Below, piece after piece: positions 1 to 8,783 of a DNA stretch of 64,000 nt; positions within the stretch are counted from its first letter, which is position 1, and every line of letters starts with the position of its first letter. A model generated the notes under the pieces. It searched no databases and had not been told where the DNA came from. It saw only the letters and a list, made by a program, of their open reading frames with translations. A program made the translations under genes and the position numbers. This stretch comes from Halorubrum aquaticum (lineage in GTDB: Archaea > Halobacteriota > Halobacteria > Halobacteriales > Haloferacaceae), in contig NZ_FOPZ01000004.1 in assembly GCF_900113615.1 (NCBI RefSeq), positions 161,327-225,326 of the forward strand. Direction: 5' to 3'.

Positions 1-2
1 GT

Positions 3-485
3 GTAGTCAATTTACATCCAGCATATTTGCCATATAATCGTGGATGGCACACACCGAGCTGGGCTATACTTGATCAAACACCTTACGGTGCGACACTTCA
101 TTTTATGGAAGAAGAGATAGACGCAGGAGATATAATCGCACGAAAGAGGATCGAGATCAAACCAGAAGATACGGCCAATACTCTGTATCAGAAAGCTTTG
201 ACTGCTGAGTTCGAATTATTCAAACAATCGTGGCCAGATCTTGCTGAGTTCAATTATACTACTAGTCCTCAGTCGGAGACGGAAGCAACTACCCACACAA
301 GAGATGAATTGAAAAAAATACAAAAATTGAACTTAGAACAGTCTGTTAAAACAGAGGAATTAATTAAAAAAATACGGGCATTAACTACTAACAAAATAGA
401 AGAAGCAGCATATTATGAAAAAGAAAACAAAAAATATTACATACAAGTAGACATCGTTCCTGAATTAGAACTAGATAGTAGCTAA
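3..485 (+). CDS. Formyltransferase, C-terminal part (5' end outside window)
   Basis: The frame is open from the window edge and begins VVNLHPAYLPYNRGW, so the gene starts before base 1 and only about 160 residues are visible. NLHPxYLPYNRG is the signature of the formyl_trans_N fold (methionyl-tRNA formyltransferase, PurN, sugar N-formyltransferases). It is followed by GATLHFMEEEIDAGDII, which carries the family's conserved His and Asp. The last 60 or so residues are Lys/Glu-rich and strongly AT-biased. It converges on the nonulosonate-type operon, so N-formylation of an amino sugar for a surface glycan is the likely role; the substrate is inferred from context only. A role in translation initiation is unlikely in an archaeon. 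Confidence 0.8.
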   Translation, partial: VVNLHPAYLPYNRGWHTPSWAILDQTPYGATLHFMEEEIDAGDIIARKRIEIKPEDTANTLYQKALTAEFELFKQSWPDLAEFNYTTSPQSETEATTHTRDELKKIQKLNLEQSVKTEELIKKIRALTTNKIEEAAYYEKENKKYYIQVDIVPELELDSS

Positions 486-532
486 CAGGCTATCGGTACT
501 TGAGATATGTTCTCTAGATTCTAGAGATACCT

Positions 533-1696
533 TCAGTATGCTAGATGCTTTCGTGTGAGTTTTTCATCAACCTCAACTTCAAACAGACGATCAGCAATCT
601 GACGACCTGCCCCGGTATAATCATATGGGTTTTCACATAGATCAACCTGCTGTTGGAATTCGGGATCTTCAAGACACATCGCGATTGCGTCTCGAATATC
701 CGAAGAATCATGGGCAACAGAAAGTGTATTTTCAGCTCGTTCCCGTCCCTCTTGTCGAGGTCCAACGTCCACGACCGGTAAAGAGAAAGACGGTGCTTCA
801 ATGATCCCGCTTGAAGAATTTCCGACCATCACATCCACCGTATCCATAATTCCAAGATAGTCTCGACGCGGTAGACTTCGAAACGTCCGAATCGATTGAG
901 CATCGCTACGCGATTCGATCTCGGATATGATCGCGTCGCCGCCGGCGTCGGAGTTTGGATAAATGAGGACTACTTGTACATCGAACGATTCCACCGCATC
1001 GAGCGTCGCTGCCATCTGGTCCCTCGCTTGATCAGACTGTGTCGTTACCGGATGCTGTACGACGAGTAGCGACGGCTTGTTGGGATCTAAATCGTATTTA
1101 TCAAAGATGATCTCTGGATCAGCATACTCTCCAGCAAGGATGTCATCAAGACCGGGAGCACCAGATATCGTGATGCGCCATTCCTCTTCACCCATCTTTC
1201 GGATACGTTCCGCACTCAGTTCGGAGGCCGGAAAATGAATATGGGCAAACTTCGTGATCGCGTGTCGGATACTATCGTCAATGACCGCACCGTACATCGA
1301 ATCACCTCCATGAACATGGGCGACGGGAATGTTCATGTGGGCCGCTGCGAGTGCCCCAGCGAGAGCTTCATCACGATCGCCGAGTAGTAACACGATATCC
1401 GGATCCAAATCTTTGAAAGCGTCTGTAAGGCCCATCACTCCGACACCGACTGATTTGGCCATTGCCGTTCCAGAGTCTCCGTCGACTTGCATGAGTACCT
1501 CTCGATCGACCGTGAAACCGTCTTCGCGAATATCGTCGACAGTCATACCGTGCTTCGGAGAGAGATGCATTCCGGTTGCGACGACTGATAATGAAAGACC
1601 CTCGTGGTCTCGGATCTCCTCCATTGACGATTTCAACAGACCGTACTCCGCTCTCGTTCCAGTAAGAACAAGAATAGACCGCTTCTGATTATTCAT
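533..1696 (-). CDS. UDP-sugar 2-epimerase, hydrolysing, NeuC/LegG type
   Basis: 387 residues, the usual length for the NeuC/WecB epimerase_2 family (GT-B fold). Visible signatures are the N-terminal TGTRAEYGLLKSSM, LLLGDRDEA, the HVHGGD loop, VGNSSSGIIEAP and GPRQEGRERAEN near the nucleotide site. NeuC/LegG enzymes release UDP and epimerise C2 of an N-acetyl-hexosamine to give a free ManNAc-type sugar for condensation with phosphoenolpyruvate. It is the last gene of a six-gene leftward operon, 71 bases after the SDR gene. The condensing synthase is not in this window, so the pathway is incomplete here. The family call is firm; the exact substrate (UDP-GlcNAc or UDP-diacetylbacillosamine) is not determined. 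Confidence 0.88.
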   Translation of the reverse strand: MNNQKRSILVLTGTRAEYGLLKSSMEEIRDHEGLSLSVVATGMHLSPKHGMTVDDIREDGFTVDREVLMQVDGDSGTAMAKSVGVGVMGLTDAFKDLDPDIVLLLGDRDEALAGALAAAHMNIPVAHVHGGDSMYGAVIDDSIRHAITKFAHIHFPASELSAERIRKMGEEEWRITISGAPGLDDILAGEYADPEIIFDKYDLDPNKPSLLVVQHPVTTQSDQARDQMAATLDAVESFDVQVVLIYPNSDAGGDAIISEIESRSDAQSIRTFRSLPRRDYLGIMDTVDVMVGNSSSGIIEAPSFSLPVVDVGPRQEGRERAENTLSVAHDSSDIRDAIAMCLEDPEFQQQVDLCENPYDYTGAGRQIADRLFEVEVDEKLTRKHLAY

Positions 1697-1767
1697 ATTC
1701 TTTGTTTAGATACCGATGGTAACAATCTTGTCTTACTAGAGCGATACAGAGGATCAAACCAAGCGAT

Positions 1768-2544
1768 TTACTTGATCGTCCATCCTCCGTCTACAACGAG
1801 GTTGTGCCCTGTAACGTACGAGGCGGCGTTGCTGAGGAGGTACACAACTGCCCCAGAAATTTCAGTTGGTTTCGCCATCCGTCCAAGTGGCACTTCGCGT
1901 TCGTAGTTTTCGACAAACCGTTGGTCTTGGTCGTTGAAAACACCGCCAGGACTCACACTGTTGATCCGAATCCCATCCTGACCGAGATATGAAGCAAGAT
2001 ATCGAGTGAAATTCAGAATCCCTGCCTTAATGATAGAGTACTCAATCGGACTCGTCATCTCCGTCTGATCGTACATTGAGAAGTCTGGTGCCTGTATTCC
2101 ATAGATCGAACTGAAATTCACGATCGATCCTTCAAGATTTTGTTCAACCATTCGGAGCGCAACTGCTTTCGTCATGGCGTAATATCCCCCAAGATGTAAC
2201 GATATATTCGCCATTAGATCGTCTTTCTCGACGTATTCAAATCGCTTCCCGTAGTCATTTGTTCGAGGATACGCCATATTGACTAATCCGTCGATCTGAC
2301 CGTGATTATCGAAGATTTTATTACAGATCCTGTCAATTGAATCAACATCAGTAATGTCTAAATGGTGAAATATACCACGATCTAGCTGATCAGCGACCTT
2401 GGATCCTCGGCTTTCGTCGAGATCTGCCACGACGATGTCGGCACCGTGACGATCCAATATTCGACAGACGTTCGCTCCGATTAGACCGCCACCACCAGTA
2501 ACGATGATCACTTCGCCCGTGAGATCAAATAGATCGTTAGTCAT
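1768..2544 (-). CDS. Short-chain dehydrogenase/reductase, PtmA-like
   Basis: 258 residues, a classical SDR. The glycine-rich nucleotide site is TGGGGLIGANVC, the catalytic Ser lies in VNFSSIYGIQAPDF, the YxxxK pair is YSIIKAG, and the end DGGWTIK is typical of the family. Its start overlaps the end of the cytidylyltransferase gene by 8 bp, showing translational coupling. In bacterial legionaminic and flagellar-glycan clusters an SDR (PtmA) sits beside the CMP-sugar synthetase, and the same neighbour order is seen here. The substrate cannot be read from sequence; oxidation or reduction of an amino-sugar intermediate is inferred from context. Confidence 0.82.
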   Translation of the reverse strand: MTNDLFDLTGEVIIVTGGGGLIGANVCRILDRHGADIVVADLDESRGSKVADQLDRGIFHHLDITDVDSIDRICNKIFDNHGQIDGLVNMAYPRTNDYGKRFEYVEKDDLMANISLHLGGYYAMTKAVALRMVEQNLEGSIVNFSSIYGIQAPDFSMYDQTEMTSPIEYSIIKAGILNFTRYLASYLGQDGIRINSVSPGGVFNDQDQRFVENYEREVPLGRMAKPTEISGAVVYLLSNAASYVTGHNLVVDGGWTIK

Positions 2545-3250
2545 CTACATCTTCACCCTGTTCAAACATGAACTCGACGAATTGTAAATCAAGTTTAGTG
2601 TCAATATCGACAGAACGCTTGGGCGGCATCACCGATATCTTAGTATAATTACTGTGAGTAGAATCGGTTTTCATCAAAAAGTCACGCTCGTAGACGTACA
2701 CTGCTGCATTCATCTCGTACACCACTGGCGCGTCCTGTCGACGGACCACTTCGTCGTCGAGAGATTTCGAAAGAGAAGCATACCCATCTTCATCGAGTTC
2801 AACCATATTAAAATACGGATTCTTATCCGCTTCACAGACGGTGTAAGCATTGGTTGCTTCCTCATCAGTAACGACGGCCTCAAAACAATCCTCAATATCC
2901 GATGGCTGCCGTAGTGGAGTAGTCGCATCGATATCGACCACATAATCATACGTTTTGCCGCGCTCAGTCTCTATATACTCCACAGCGTGTTGTATCGCTG
3001 GAAGTTTCGCTGCTTCGTCACTCGCAAGTTCGGACGGGCGCATAAACGGTACCGCTGCGCCGAATTCTTCTGCAACTGAGGCGATCGTTTCGTCGTCAGT
3101 CGAAACGACTACATCAGTCTCACGTTCCCAGGAAAGCGCATCGGAAACAGCATGGCCGATTAAGGGCTTCCCACCGACTTCCCTGAGGTTCTTGTTTGGG
3201 ACACCTTTCGATCCACCACGAGCACAAATGGTACAGAGAATCTCAGCCAT
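2537..3250 (-). CDS. Acylneuraminate cytidylyltransferase (CMP-nonulosonate synthetase) family
   Basis: 237 residues. The N-terminus reads CTICARGGSKGVPNKNLREV, the P-loop-like CTP-binding signature of NeuA/LegF/PtmB enzymes, followed by VVSTDDETIA and DIDATTPLRQPSDIE, the metal and sugar-binding segments. These enzymes activate a nonulosonic acid (sialic, legionaminic, pseudaminic) as its CMP derivative; some relatives act on other sugars. It overlaps the Gfo/Idh gene upstream and the SDR downstream by 8 bp each. With the NeuC-type gene in the same operon this strongly suggests a CMP-activated nine-carbon sugar for surface glycans. Cytosolic. The exact sugar is unknown. Confidence 0.88.
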   Translation of the reverse strand: MAEILCTICARGGSKGVPNKNLREVGGKPLIGHAVSDALSWERETDVVVSTDDETIASVAEEFGAAVPFMRPSELASDEAAKLPAIQHAVEYIETERGKTYDYVVDIDATTPLRQPSDIEDCFEAVVTDEEATNAYTVCEADKNPYFNMVELDEDGYASLSKSLDDEVVRRQDAPVVYEMNAAVYVYERDFLMKTDSTHSNYTKISVMPPKRSVDIDTKLDLQFVEFMFEQGEDVDD

Positions 3251-4196
3251 TGTATTCCCCCTTTACGTCGAGTGCTATTTGTAACACTTCCTTTGCCTCG
3301 CTAAGATCGTTGTCACACTTCCCACCTGAGTGAACATTCTCGATGAAGTGGTGTAGTTGTGCCACAAATCGTCGATCACGTCCATAATCGAACGATTCTG
3401 TATCAGTTGTTGACGGCCATTCTATCGTCAACATCTGTTCCTGTAAGTCAGCGATGACTGTCCCGCCCTCACAGACGACTTCTAGTACCCGTTTTGGCTG
3501 ACGACGACAGTAATCGAGATGAATACTTCCGATGACATCGCCTGGAACCCTCATTACAGCCTCTGCGATGGCCTCTGAATTGATTTCCAATGTGTCCGTG
3601 TGAGCGATCGCTGAGGCGACACACGAAATGTTATCGAACAACCAGTACGTGTAGTCTATCTCGTGAATTAGATCGAGTACAACCCCACCACCACGTTCAG
3701 GGTCTGCACTATAGGAATCACGATAATCCTGCTCTGGACGCCACTCCGGAAGATACGACCCCGAGGTTGCCCGGAACGAGATTACATCTCCTAGATCATT
3801 ACTATTGATGATTTCGCGTGCCGCGTTCAGAGTTGGATCGAATCGTAGTTGACAGCCAACATGTGTCACCAAATCATTTTCTTTGGCAATTCCAATTAAC
3901 CTCTCAACATTTTCTAGCGTATGAGAAAGCGGTTTCTCAATAAATAGATGACAGCCTGCCCTGGCACAAGCGGTGGCAGTTTCGATGTGTTTGTGTGTCG
4001 GATTCGTGATGAACGCGATATCAGGGTCTTGTGCGAGTACATCTTGTAAGTCGGTATACTCGGGTGCGCCGAAGGGATTACCGGATTGGGAAGTCCCACT
4101 ACGGTAGATCAATAGTTCGACCTCCTCTAGTTCCTCATAGAGGAGGCGGGCATGTCGTCTACCTATCGATCCGAGACCAGTAAGTAGAATTCGCAT
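3243..4196 (-). CDS. Gfo/Idh/MocA family oxidoreductase
   Basis: 317 residues. The N-terminal Rossmann motif is GLGSIGRRHARLL; EKPLSHTLENVERLI holds the conserved EKP of the Gfo/Idh/MocA family, and LDLIHEIDYTYWL provides the H-x2-D catalytic region of the C-terminal domain. The family oxidises or reduces sugars and sugar nucleotides with NAD(P). It lies directly against the dehydratase gene (stop and start adjacent) and overlaps the cytidylyltransferase, so it belongs to the same transcript. A C3 or C4 keto-sugar step in nonulosonate precursor synthesis is plausible but inferred only from position. Confidence 0.85.
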   Translation of the reverse strand: MRILLTGLGSIGRRHARLLYEELEEVELLIYRSGTSQSGNPFGAPEYTDLQDVLAQDPDIAFITNPTHKHIETATACARAGCHLFIEKPLSHTLENVERLIGIAKENDLVTHVGCQLRFDPTLNAAREIINSNDLGDVISFRATSGSYLPEWRPEQDYRDSYSADPERGGGVVLDLIHEIDYTYWLFDNISCVASAIAHTDTLEINSEAIAEAVMRVPGDVIGSIHLDYCRRQPKRVLEVVCEGGTVIADLQEQMLTIEWPSTTDTESFDYGRDRRFVAQLHHFIENVHSGGKCDNDLSEAKEVLQIALDVKGEYNG

Positions 4197-5222
4197 CTAT
4201 ACTACGTGTTGAGACACATGTTGATCAATTTTCTTCACGATCTCTGCTTTAGAGAGAGTATTTTCGTCTGATGACGTGTATTCTCCATCAACCAGATCCG
4301 CCTGAGAGTAGTTCAATTCTTCGTATCCTGATACATCTATCTGCGGAAGGATCACGTACATATTCTCAAGTTCTCGGGCTTGAGCGCTTTCATCCACTGA
4401 GATGAGTTTCTCGTGAACACGTTCTCCGGGTCGCGCACCGATGACCTCGATCTCGATCTCGTCAGAAGTATACCCGAATTCAGAAGCGTACTCCTCTACC
4501 ATGGCCTCAGCAAGCGTGCCGACGCGGAAAGTCGGCATCTTGAGAACGAACACCTCACCGCTGGTCATCCGATCGTGAGCCTGAAGGACGAGTTCAGCCG
4601 CCTCATTTATCGGCATAATGAACCGCGTCATCTCCGGGTCCGTAACCGTCACCGGCCCTCCCTCACGGATCTGGTTTAGGAATAGGGGGACGACGGAACC
4701 ACTGGAACCCAATACGTTTCCGAACCGCACAGAACCGAATCGTGTATCACGACTTCCTTTGTACGTATTCGCAGCGATAATGAGCCGTTCAGAGAGAAGT
4801 TTCGTTGCCCCCATCACCGATGTCGGATTCGACGCCTTGTCGGTACTTACTCCGACAAACGATTCGACTTCTTCCTCAAGCGCAGCTCGAATAAGATTCT
4901 GTGTCCCATTAACGTTCGTCTGAACGGTCTCGAACGGATTGTACTCGTTCAGTGTGACATGTTTCAATGCGGCGGCATGAAACACGACATCGATATCTTC
5001 GACGGCGAGTTCAAGGCGGTCTTGGTCGCGAATGTCACCAAGGAGATAACGGACCGGCGTGTCGTCATCCAACTCTTTTTGTAGTCCAAATAGTGCCTCC
5101 TCGTTGTTGTCGAATACACGGACGACTGATGGGCCATCAGCTAGGATCTTCTTAACGAGTCGAGAGCCGATGGACCCGCATCCACCAGTGACGAGAATGT
5201 CTTTCCCTTCAAGGGATGGCAT
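4197..5222 (-). CDS. UDP-GlcNAc 4,6-dehydratase-like SDR (CapD/PseB/LegB group)
   Basis: 341 residues. TGGCGSIGSRLVKKIL binds NAD(P), and VSTDKASNPTSVMGATKLL is diagnostic of the CapD/FlaA1/PseB group, in which Met replaces the usual catalytic Tyr (MxxxK). Further family segments are SVRFGNVLGSSGSVVPLF and TDPEMTRFIMP. The reaction is conversion of a UDP-N-acetylhexosamine to the 4-keto-6-deoxy sugar, with or without C5 inversion. It precedes the aminotransferase gene's product in the classical route (dehydratase, then aminotransferase), and that gene lies 51 bases upstream in the operon. The single-domain form lacks the N-terminal membrane part of CapD, so it is soluble. Confidence 0.88.
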   Translation of the reverse strand: MPSLEGKDILVTGGCGSIGSRLVKKILADGPSVVRVFDNNEEALFGLQKELDDDTPVRYLLGDIRDQDRLELAVEDIDVVFHAAALKHVTLNEYNPFETVQTNVNGTQNLIRAALEEEVESFVGVSTDKASNPTSVMGATKLLSERLIIAANTYKGSRDTRFGSVRFGNVLGSSGSVVPLFLNQIREGGPVTVTDPEMTRFIMPINEAAELVLQAHDRMTSGEVFVLKMPTFRVGTLAEAMVEEYASEFGYTSDEIEIEVIGARPGERVHEKLISVDESAQARELENMYVILPQIDVSGYEELNYSQADLVDGEYTSSDENTLSKAEIVKKIDQHVSQHVV

Positions 5223-5273
5223 ATGTTGAATGCCTAAACCCGTTAATAAACCGTTTTCGAAGTAGTCGTGTAG

Positions 5274-6413
5274 TTACTGGTTCACCGCTTTGATCACAGC
5301 ATCAGCGATCCGGTCCGTCTCTGCCTTGGAAAGGTTCGGATACATCGGTAACGAGAGCACACGGCTCGCGATGTCCTCAGTAATGGGAAGATCGGGTGTA
5401 TCGTTCTTCGTTCGCGTATAATATTCAGTCTGGTGGACGGCCGGATCCCAGTAGACTTTGGACGAGATGTTGTGATTCTCCAAGGTCTCGATCATGTGAT
5501 CGCGGTTGATGTCTTCCGCAAGTTCTATGGTATATAACTGGTAGACGTGGGTTCCCGTATCCAGAGACGTATGTGGTCGTACTCCATCGGCATCTGCGAG
5601 ACGATCGCTGAGTTCGTTGGCTGCCTGACGACGGCCTTGGATGAGTTCATCCATTCGATCGAACTGAGAACATCCTAGCGCAGCTGTGAGATCCGACATT
5701 CGAATGTTGGTTCCGACTTCGGCGTAGTCTCCGGATCCCGAACTCTCGAAGTAGTCGTTCGACGCGCGGCCATGTGAACGATACAGTTTCACCTGCTCCG
5801 CAAGTTCGTCGTCATCAGTAACGACTGCGCCACCCTCTCCCGTGGGGACGATCTTGTTCTGACAGAAACTCAATGCTGCGGCATCACCGAAAGAACCGAG
5901 TTTTTGACTGTCGAACTCGGCACCGAGGACTTCTGCCGCATCTTCGATAAGAGGAATATCGTGTTCAGCCGCAAGGTCAACTAGTTCATCGATCCGACAA
6001 CTAGTTCCATACGGGTGAACAGGGACGATCGCAGCAGTCGATTCCGTGAGTTTCTCTTTCACAGAAGCCGGATCGAGTCCATACGTATCTGGTTCAATAT
6101 CAGCGAACACAGGCTCAGCACCGACCAGTCGTACTGCGTTAGCAGTCGCGATGAACGTGAATGCGGGGACGATAACTTCGTCACCCTCATTGATCTCGAG
6201 CCCATGAAGTGCGGAGACGAGTGCGGTTGTACCCGAATTCACGACGAGAGCGTTATCTACATTTAGGAATTCTTCGAGCTTTGATTCAAACTGGTCGACG
6301 TACGGTCCTTTTGCCCAGTACCCACCTCGCTTGATCGAGTTCGTTACTGTATTGACGTCTTTATTAGTCCAAGATATTTCGAAGAGTGGTATCGGATCCA
6401 ACTGTTCGTTCAT
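5274..6413 (-). CDS. DegT/DnrJ/EryC1/StrS-family PLP aminotransferase
   Basis: 379 residues, the standard length. The N-terminal GGYWAKGPYVDQFE, the NSGTTALVSALHGL phosphate loop, IPLIEDAAEVLGAEF (Asp pairing with the PLP ring nitrogen) and SFCQNKIVPTGEGGAVV with the Schiff-base Lys are all present. Enzymes of this family (PseC, LegC, PglE) aminate the 4-keto carbon made by the neighbouring dehydratase type. It is the first gene of the leftward six-gene operon. An AT-rich stretch with TTATTATG about 20-30 bases ahead of the start could serve as the TATA element. Product: a 4-amino-4,6-dideoxy sugar nucleotide, inferred from family and neighbours. Confidence 0.9.
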   Translation of the reverse strand: MNEQLDPIPLFEISWTNKDVNTVTNSIKRGGYWAKGPYVDQFESKLEEFLNVDNALVVNSGTTALVSALHGLEINEGDEVIVPAFTFIATANAVRLVGAEPVFADIEPDTYGLDPASVKEKLTESTAAIVPVHPYGTSCRIDELVDLAAEHDIPLIEDAAEVLGAEFDSQKLGSFGDAAALSFCQNKIVPTGEGGAVVTDDDELAEQVKLYRSHGRASNDYFESSGSGDYAEVGTNIRMSDLTAALGCSQFDRMDELIQGRRQAANELSDRLADADGVRPHTSLDTGTHVYQLYTIELAEDINRDHMIETLENHNISSKVYWDPAVHQTEYYTRTKNDTPDLPITEDIASRVLSLPMYPNLSKAETDRIADAVIKAVNQ

Positions 6414-6462
6414 ATTTGTGCTTGAATTCGGATCATAATAATTCGAGGGGTATCAAGATGAT

Positions 6463-7151
6463 CGTGTTTAGTTAAGGATGAAGAGTGAGGCGGTGTGATT
6501 TTGTGCTGGTCTATGGCAAAAATCAACCGCCTCAGCGAATGTATAAACTGGATTGATTTGGATTTTGTGGAACGACAGTGGACACCCGAACACGCGATGA
6601 AACTCGGTATTCAACTCCAGTTAGCGGGGCTGTCGCTGTCGAATACCGTCTCTATCCTCGAAGAATTGGGTGTCGAACGATCTCGTAAGGCAATCCACGA
6701 TGGGTGCAAAAGGCCGATTTACAGCCTGCAGAGGGTCAAATCCCGAATCACGTTACACTTGACGAAACGGTATTCGAATCAACGATCAGCAATTCTGGCT
6801 GTACGCTGCCGCCGATCCCGACACAAACGATCTCCTACATCTCCGACTATTTTCGACGACAACAACCGCATTAACCGAGATTTTTCTACGAGAACTCCGC
6901 CAGAAACACGATGTCGAATCTGCTATGTTTCTGGTCGATGACGCTCAATACCTCCAAACTGGGCTGGCCAGAGTTGGCCTCCGATTTCAAACCGAATGAA
7001 ATGGAAATCGGAACGCCATCGAACGCATTTTTCGAGAACTCAAGCGAAGGACATCCTCTTTCTCAAATTATTTCAGCCACGTTGAGCCACAATCCGCCGA
7101 AATTGGCTCCAAGCATTTGCCGCTTGGCTCAATGACCCAAACTAAACACGG
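6463..7151 (+). pseudogene. IS6-family transposase element, frameshifted
   Basis: The first frame (from ATG 6513) reads MAKINRLSECINWIDLDFVE and continues LAGLSLSNTVSILEELGVER, the N-terminus of haloarchaeal IS6-family transposases. The homologous product then continues in other frames: LTLDETV-like and FWLYAAADPDTNDLLH-like sequence, FLVDDAQYLQTGL, GNRNAIERIFRELKR, HVEPQSA. At least two frameshifts therefore destroy it. Matching ends are GTGTTTAGTT at 6464-6473 and AACTAAACAC at 7140-7149, a 10-bp perfect terminal inverted repeat. It separates the nonulosonate operon from the AT-rich polymerase gene. Same family as the relic at 18.9-19.6 kb but clearly a different copy. Confidence 0.85.
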
Positions 7152-7339
7152 CCCAAAAATTTGCCTCAAATCAATATCTTTTTACTATATGATAATAAAG
7201 AGAATTATGATTAGAATTCATTAATCGTGGTGATGAATTGTCAATCCATGGTAGATTACACTATAGATATTTTGAAATTAATACTCCCTAAAGCTAGTAA
7301 CATTCAAATATTGATGAATATTCCTAATCAGGATAACAC

Positions 7340-8566
7340 ATGATGAATGATCGTACATTTTTGACCATAAAAATATATTTATTATGTATATTCATACTAA
7401 TCACTATTGTCCACCGGGCACTGCCCAATGTGAGAATATTTTCACTAAGTCTATTTTCAATTCATGTATATTTTATAGCATTGGTTCTAGTATTGGTTTA
7501 CTCTTTGATTGTAGTTAAAAAAATAGCTATTAACAGATATTTGGTGATTTTACTATTATTTGTGATCTTCTCTATTTTTCAATCAGTCATCTCAATCTAT
7601 CCGATCAATGATACATATCTATTCACTTTCACATCAGTGTCTGTATTACTTGCTGTCTTCTTATATTCTATAACTTCCATGGATATAGTAGATAAATTAA
7701 TACAAATTATTTTTGTTGTCACGTGTTTTATATTATTAATATCTGTGTTGGAATTCATAACCGGTTTTCATTTACCAGTAAGTCGATTGTCAAATGATTC
7801 CTATTATGGACAGTTTTCATCAGCGATATATTATAATAGGAATAATTTTTCATTTGTACTCTCTATGGTTACTCCTCTCGTAGTCTATTCAATAGTATCT
7901 AAAAACAATACAGAATTCTATGATCTGATAAATATGGTTATGTTACTGTATATCTTTTTTGTAATTTATCATAATGAATCACGTGCTGCGGTTGTTTCAT
8001 ACCTATTGAGTATTCTTATTATATTTATCATGTATTATGGTGAGAATTATGTTAAGATCTTATGGATGAGGTTCGGATTATTAATCTATTTGATCTCTAC
8101 CATAACATACATTCTACTTCCTTTAGTAATAGAAAATCCATTTGATCAAGATATCAATAACAGTTTACATGTACGTTGGGAATTGATGTATAGAGGAGCA
8201 GAGTACATCTATGGTAATCCATTAATTGGTTCTGGTCTTGGGGAATTTGATAGAGCAACATCAACCGCTACGATAGGATACTTACCGACTACCCCACATA
8301 ATTGGATAATCCAACTAGGTGTTGAGACCGGAATTCTAGGTTTGATTTTATTTGTACTCTTAGTAGGAACGCTAATCGATCAACTAGTTATATTATATCA
8401 AGAAGATAAGGCAGATTGGGCTCTACCCATCTCTGTCTCATTGTTACTTTTTCCTATTAGTGGGCTAGGACCAAGTGATGTGCTAGTCAACACACAAATT
8501 TTCTGGATTATTCTCAATTTAGCAATTATAATCACCATTGTTTCAAAAAATCCTAGGTGGGAATAA
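7340..8566 (+). CDS. O-antigen ligase/polymerase-like membrane protein (Wzy family)
   Basis: 408 residues, very hydrophobic, with about ten to twelve predicted transmembrane segments starting at residue 8 (IYLLCIFILITIVHRAL). The conserved features of the O-antigen ligase family are a large extracytoplasmic loop after residue 250 with GAEYIYGNPLIGSGLGEFD and then PTTPHNWIIQLGVETGILGL, carrying the catalytic-type His. In bacteria such proteins polymerise or ligate lipid-linked glycans outside the membrane; here it would act on surface polysaccharide. The gene is strongly AT-rich compared with the flanking DNA, indicating acquisition. A second gene begins one base after its stop but is cut off by insertion sequences. 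Confidence 0.82.
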   Translation: MMNDRTFLTIKIYLLCIFILITIVHRALPNVRIFSLSLFSIHVYFIALVLVLVYSLIVVKKIAINRYLVILLLFVIFSIFQSVISIYPINDTYLFTFTSVSVLLAVFLYSITSMDIVDKLIQIIFVVTCFILLISVLEFITGFHLPVSRLSNDSYYGQFSSAIYYNRNNFSFVLSMVTPLVVYSIVSKNNTEFYDLINMVMLLYIFFVIYHNESRAAVVSYLLSILIIFIMYYGENYVKILWMRFGLLIYLISTITYILLPLVIENPFDQDINNSLHVRWELMYRGAEYIYGNPLIGSGLGEFDRATSTATIGYLPTTPHNWIIQLGVETGILGLILFVLLVGTLIDQLVILYQEDKADWALPISVSLLLFPISGLGPSDVLVNTQIFWIILNLAIIITIVSKNPRWE

Positions 8567-8567
8567 C

Positions 8568-8660
8568 TTGACAAAAATTAATAAATATTCTCATTCTATT
8601 GTGACGCTTATCAGACAATATACTCTGACATTCTTCTTTAGGAGAATTCTGATACTGCTG
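8568..8660 (+). pseudogene. Truncated start of a gene once co-transcribed with the Wzy-like gene
   Basis: One base after the stop of the membrane polymerase a TTG-started frame reads LTKINKYSHSIVTLIRQYTL and then hydrophobic FFFRRILILL. About 30 AT-rich residues in, composition changes abruptly to GC-rich IS-type sequence (from about 8660). This looks like the N-terminus of a lost glycan gene, possibly a flippase, since such genes often begin with a short basic segment before the first membrane helix; that identity is a guess. Confidence 0.4.
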
Positions 8661-8783
8661 ACCTGTCGCTGTGGAGTCGAAGAGGACAAGCGTACCGCGT
8701 CAGTAGTGCCTGACACGGAATGACTCTTCTTGCCGTGTTGAACGCAAGACTGCAGCAACATCGGATTTTTGATATTCGATCTT

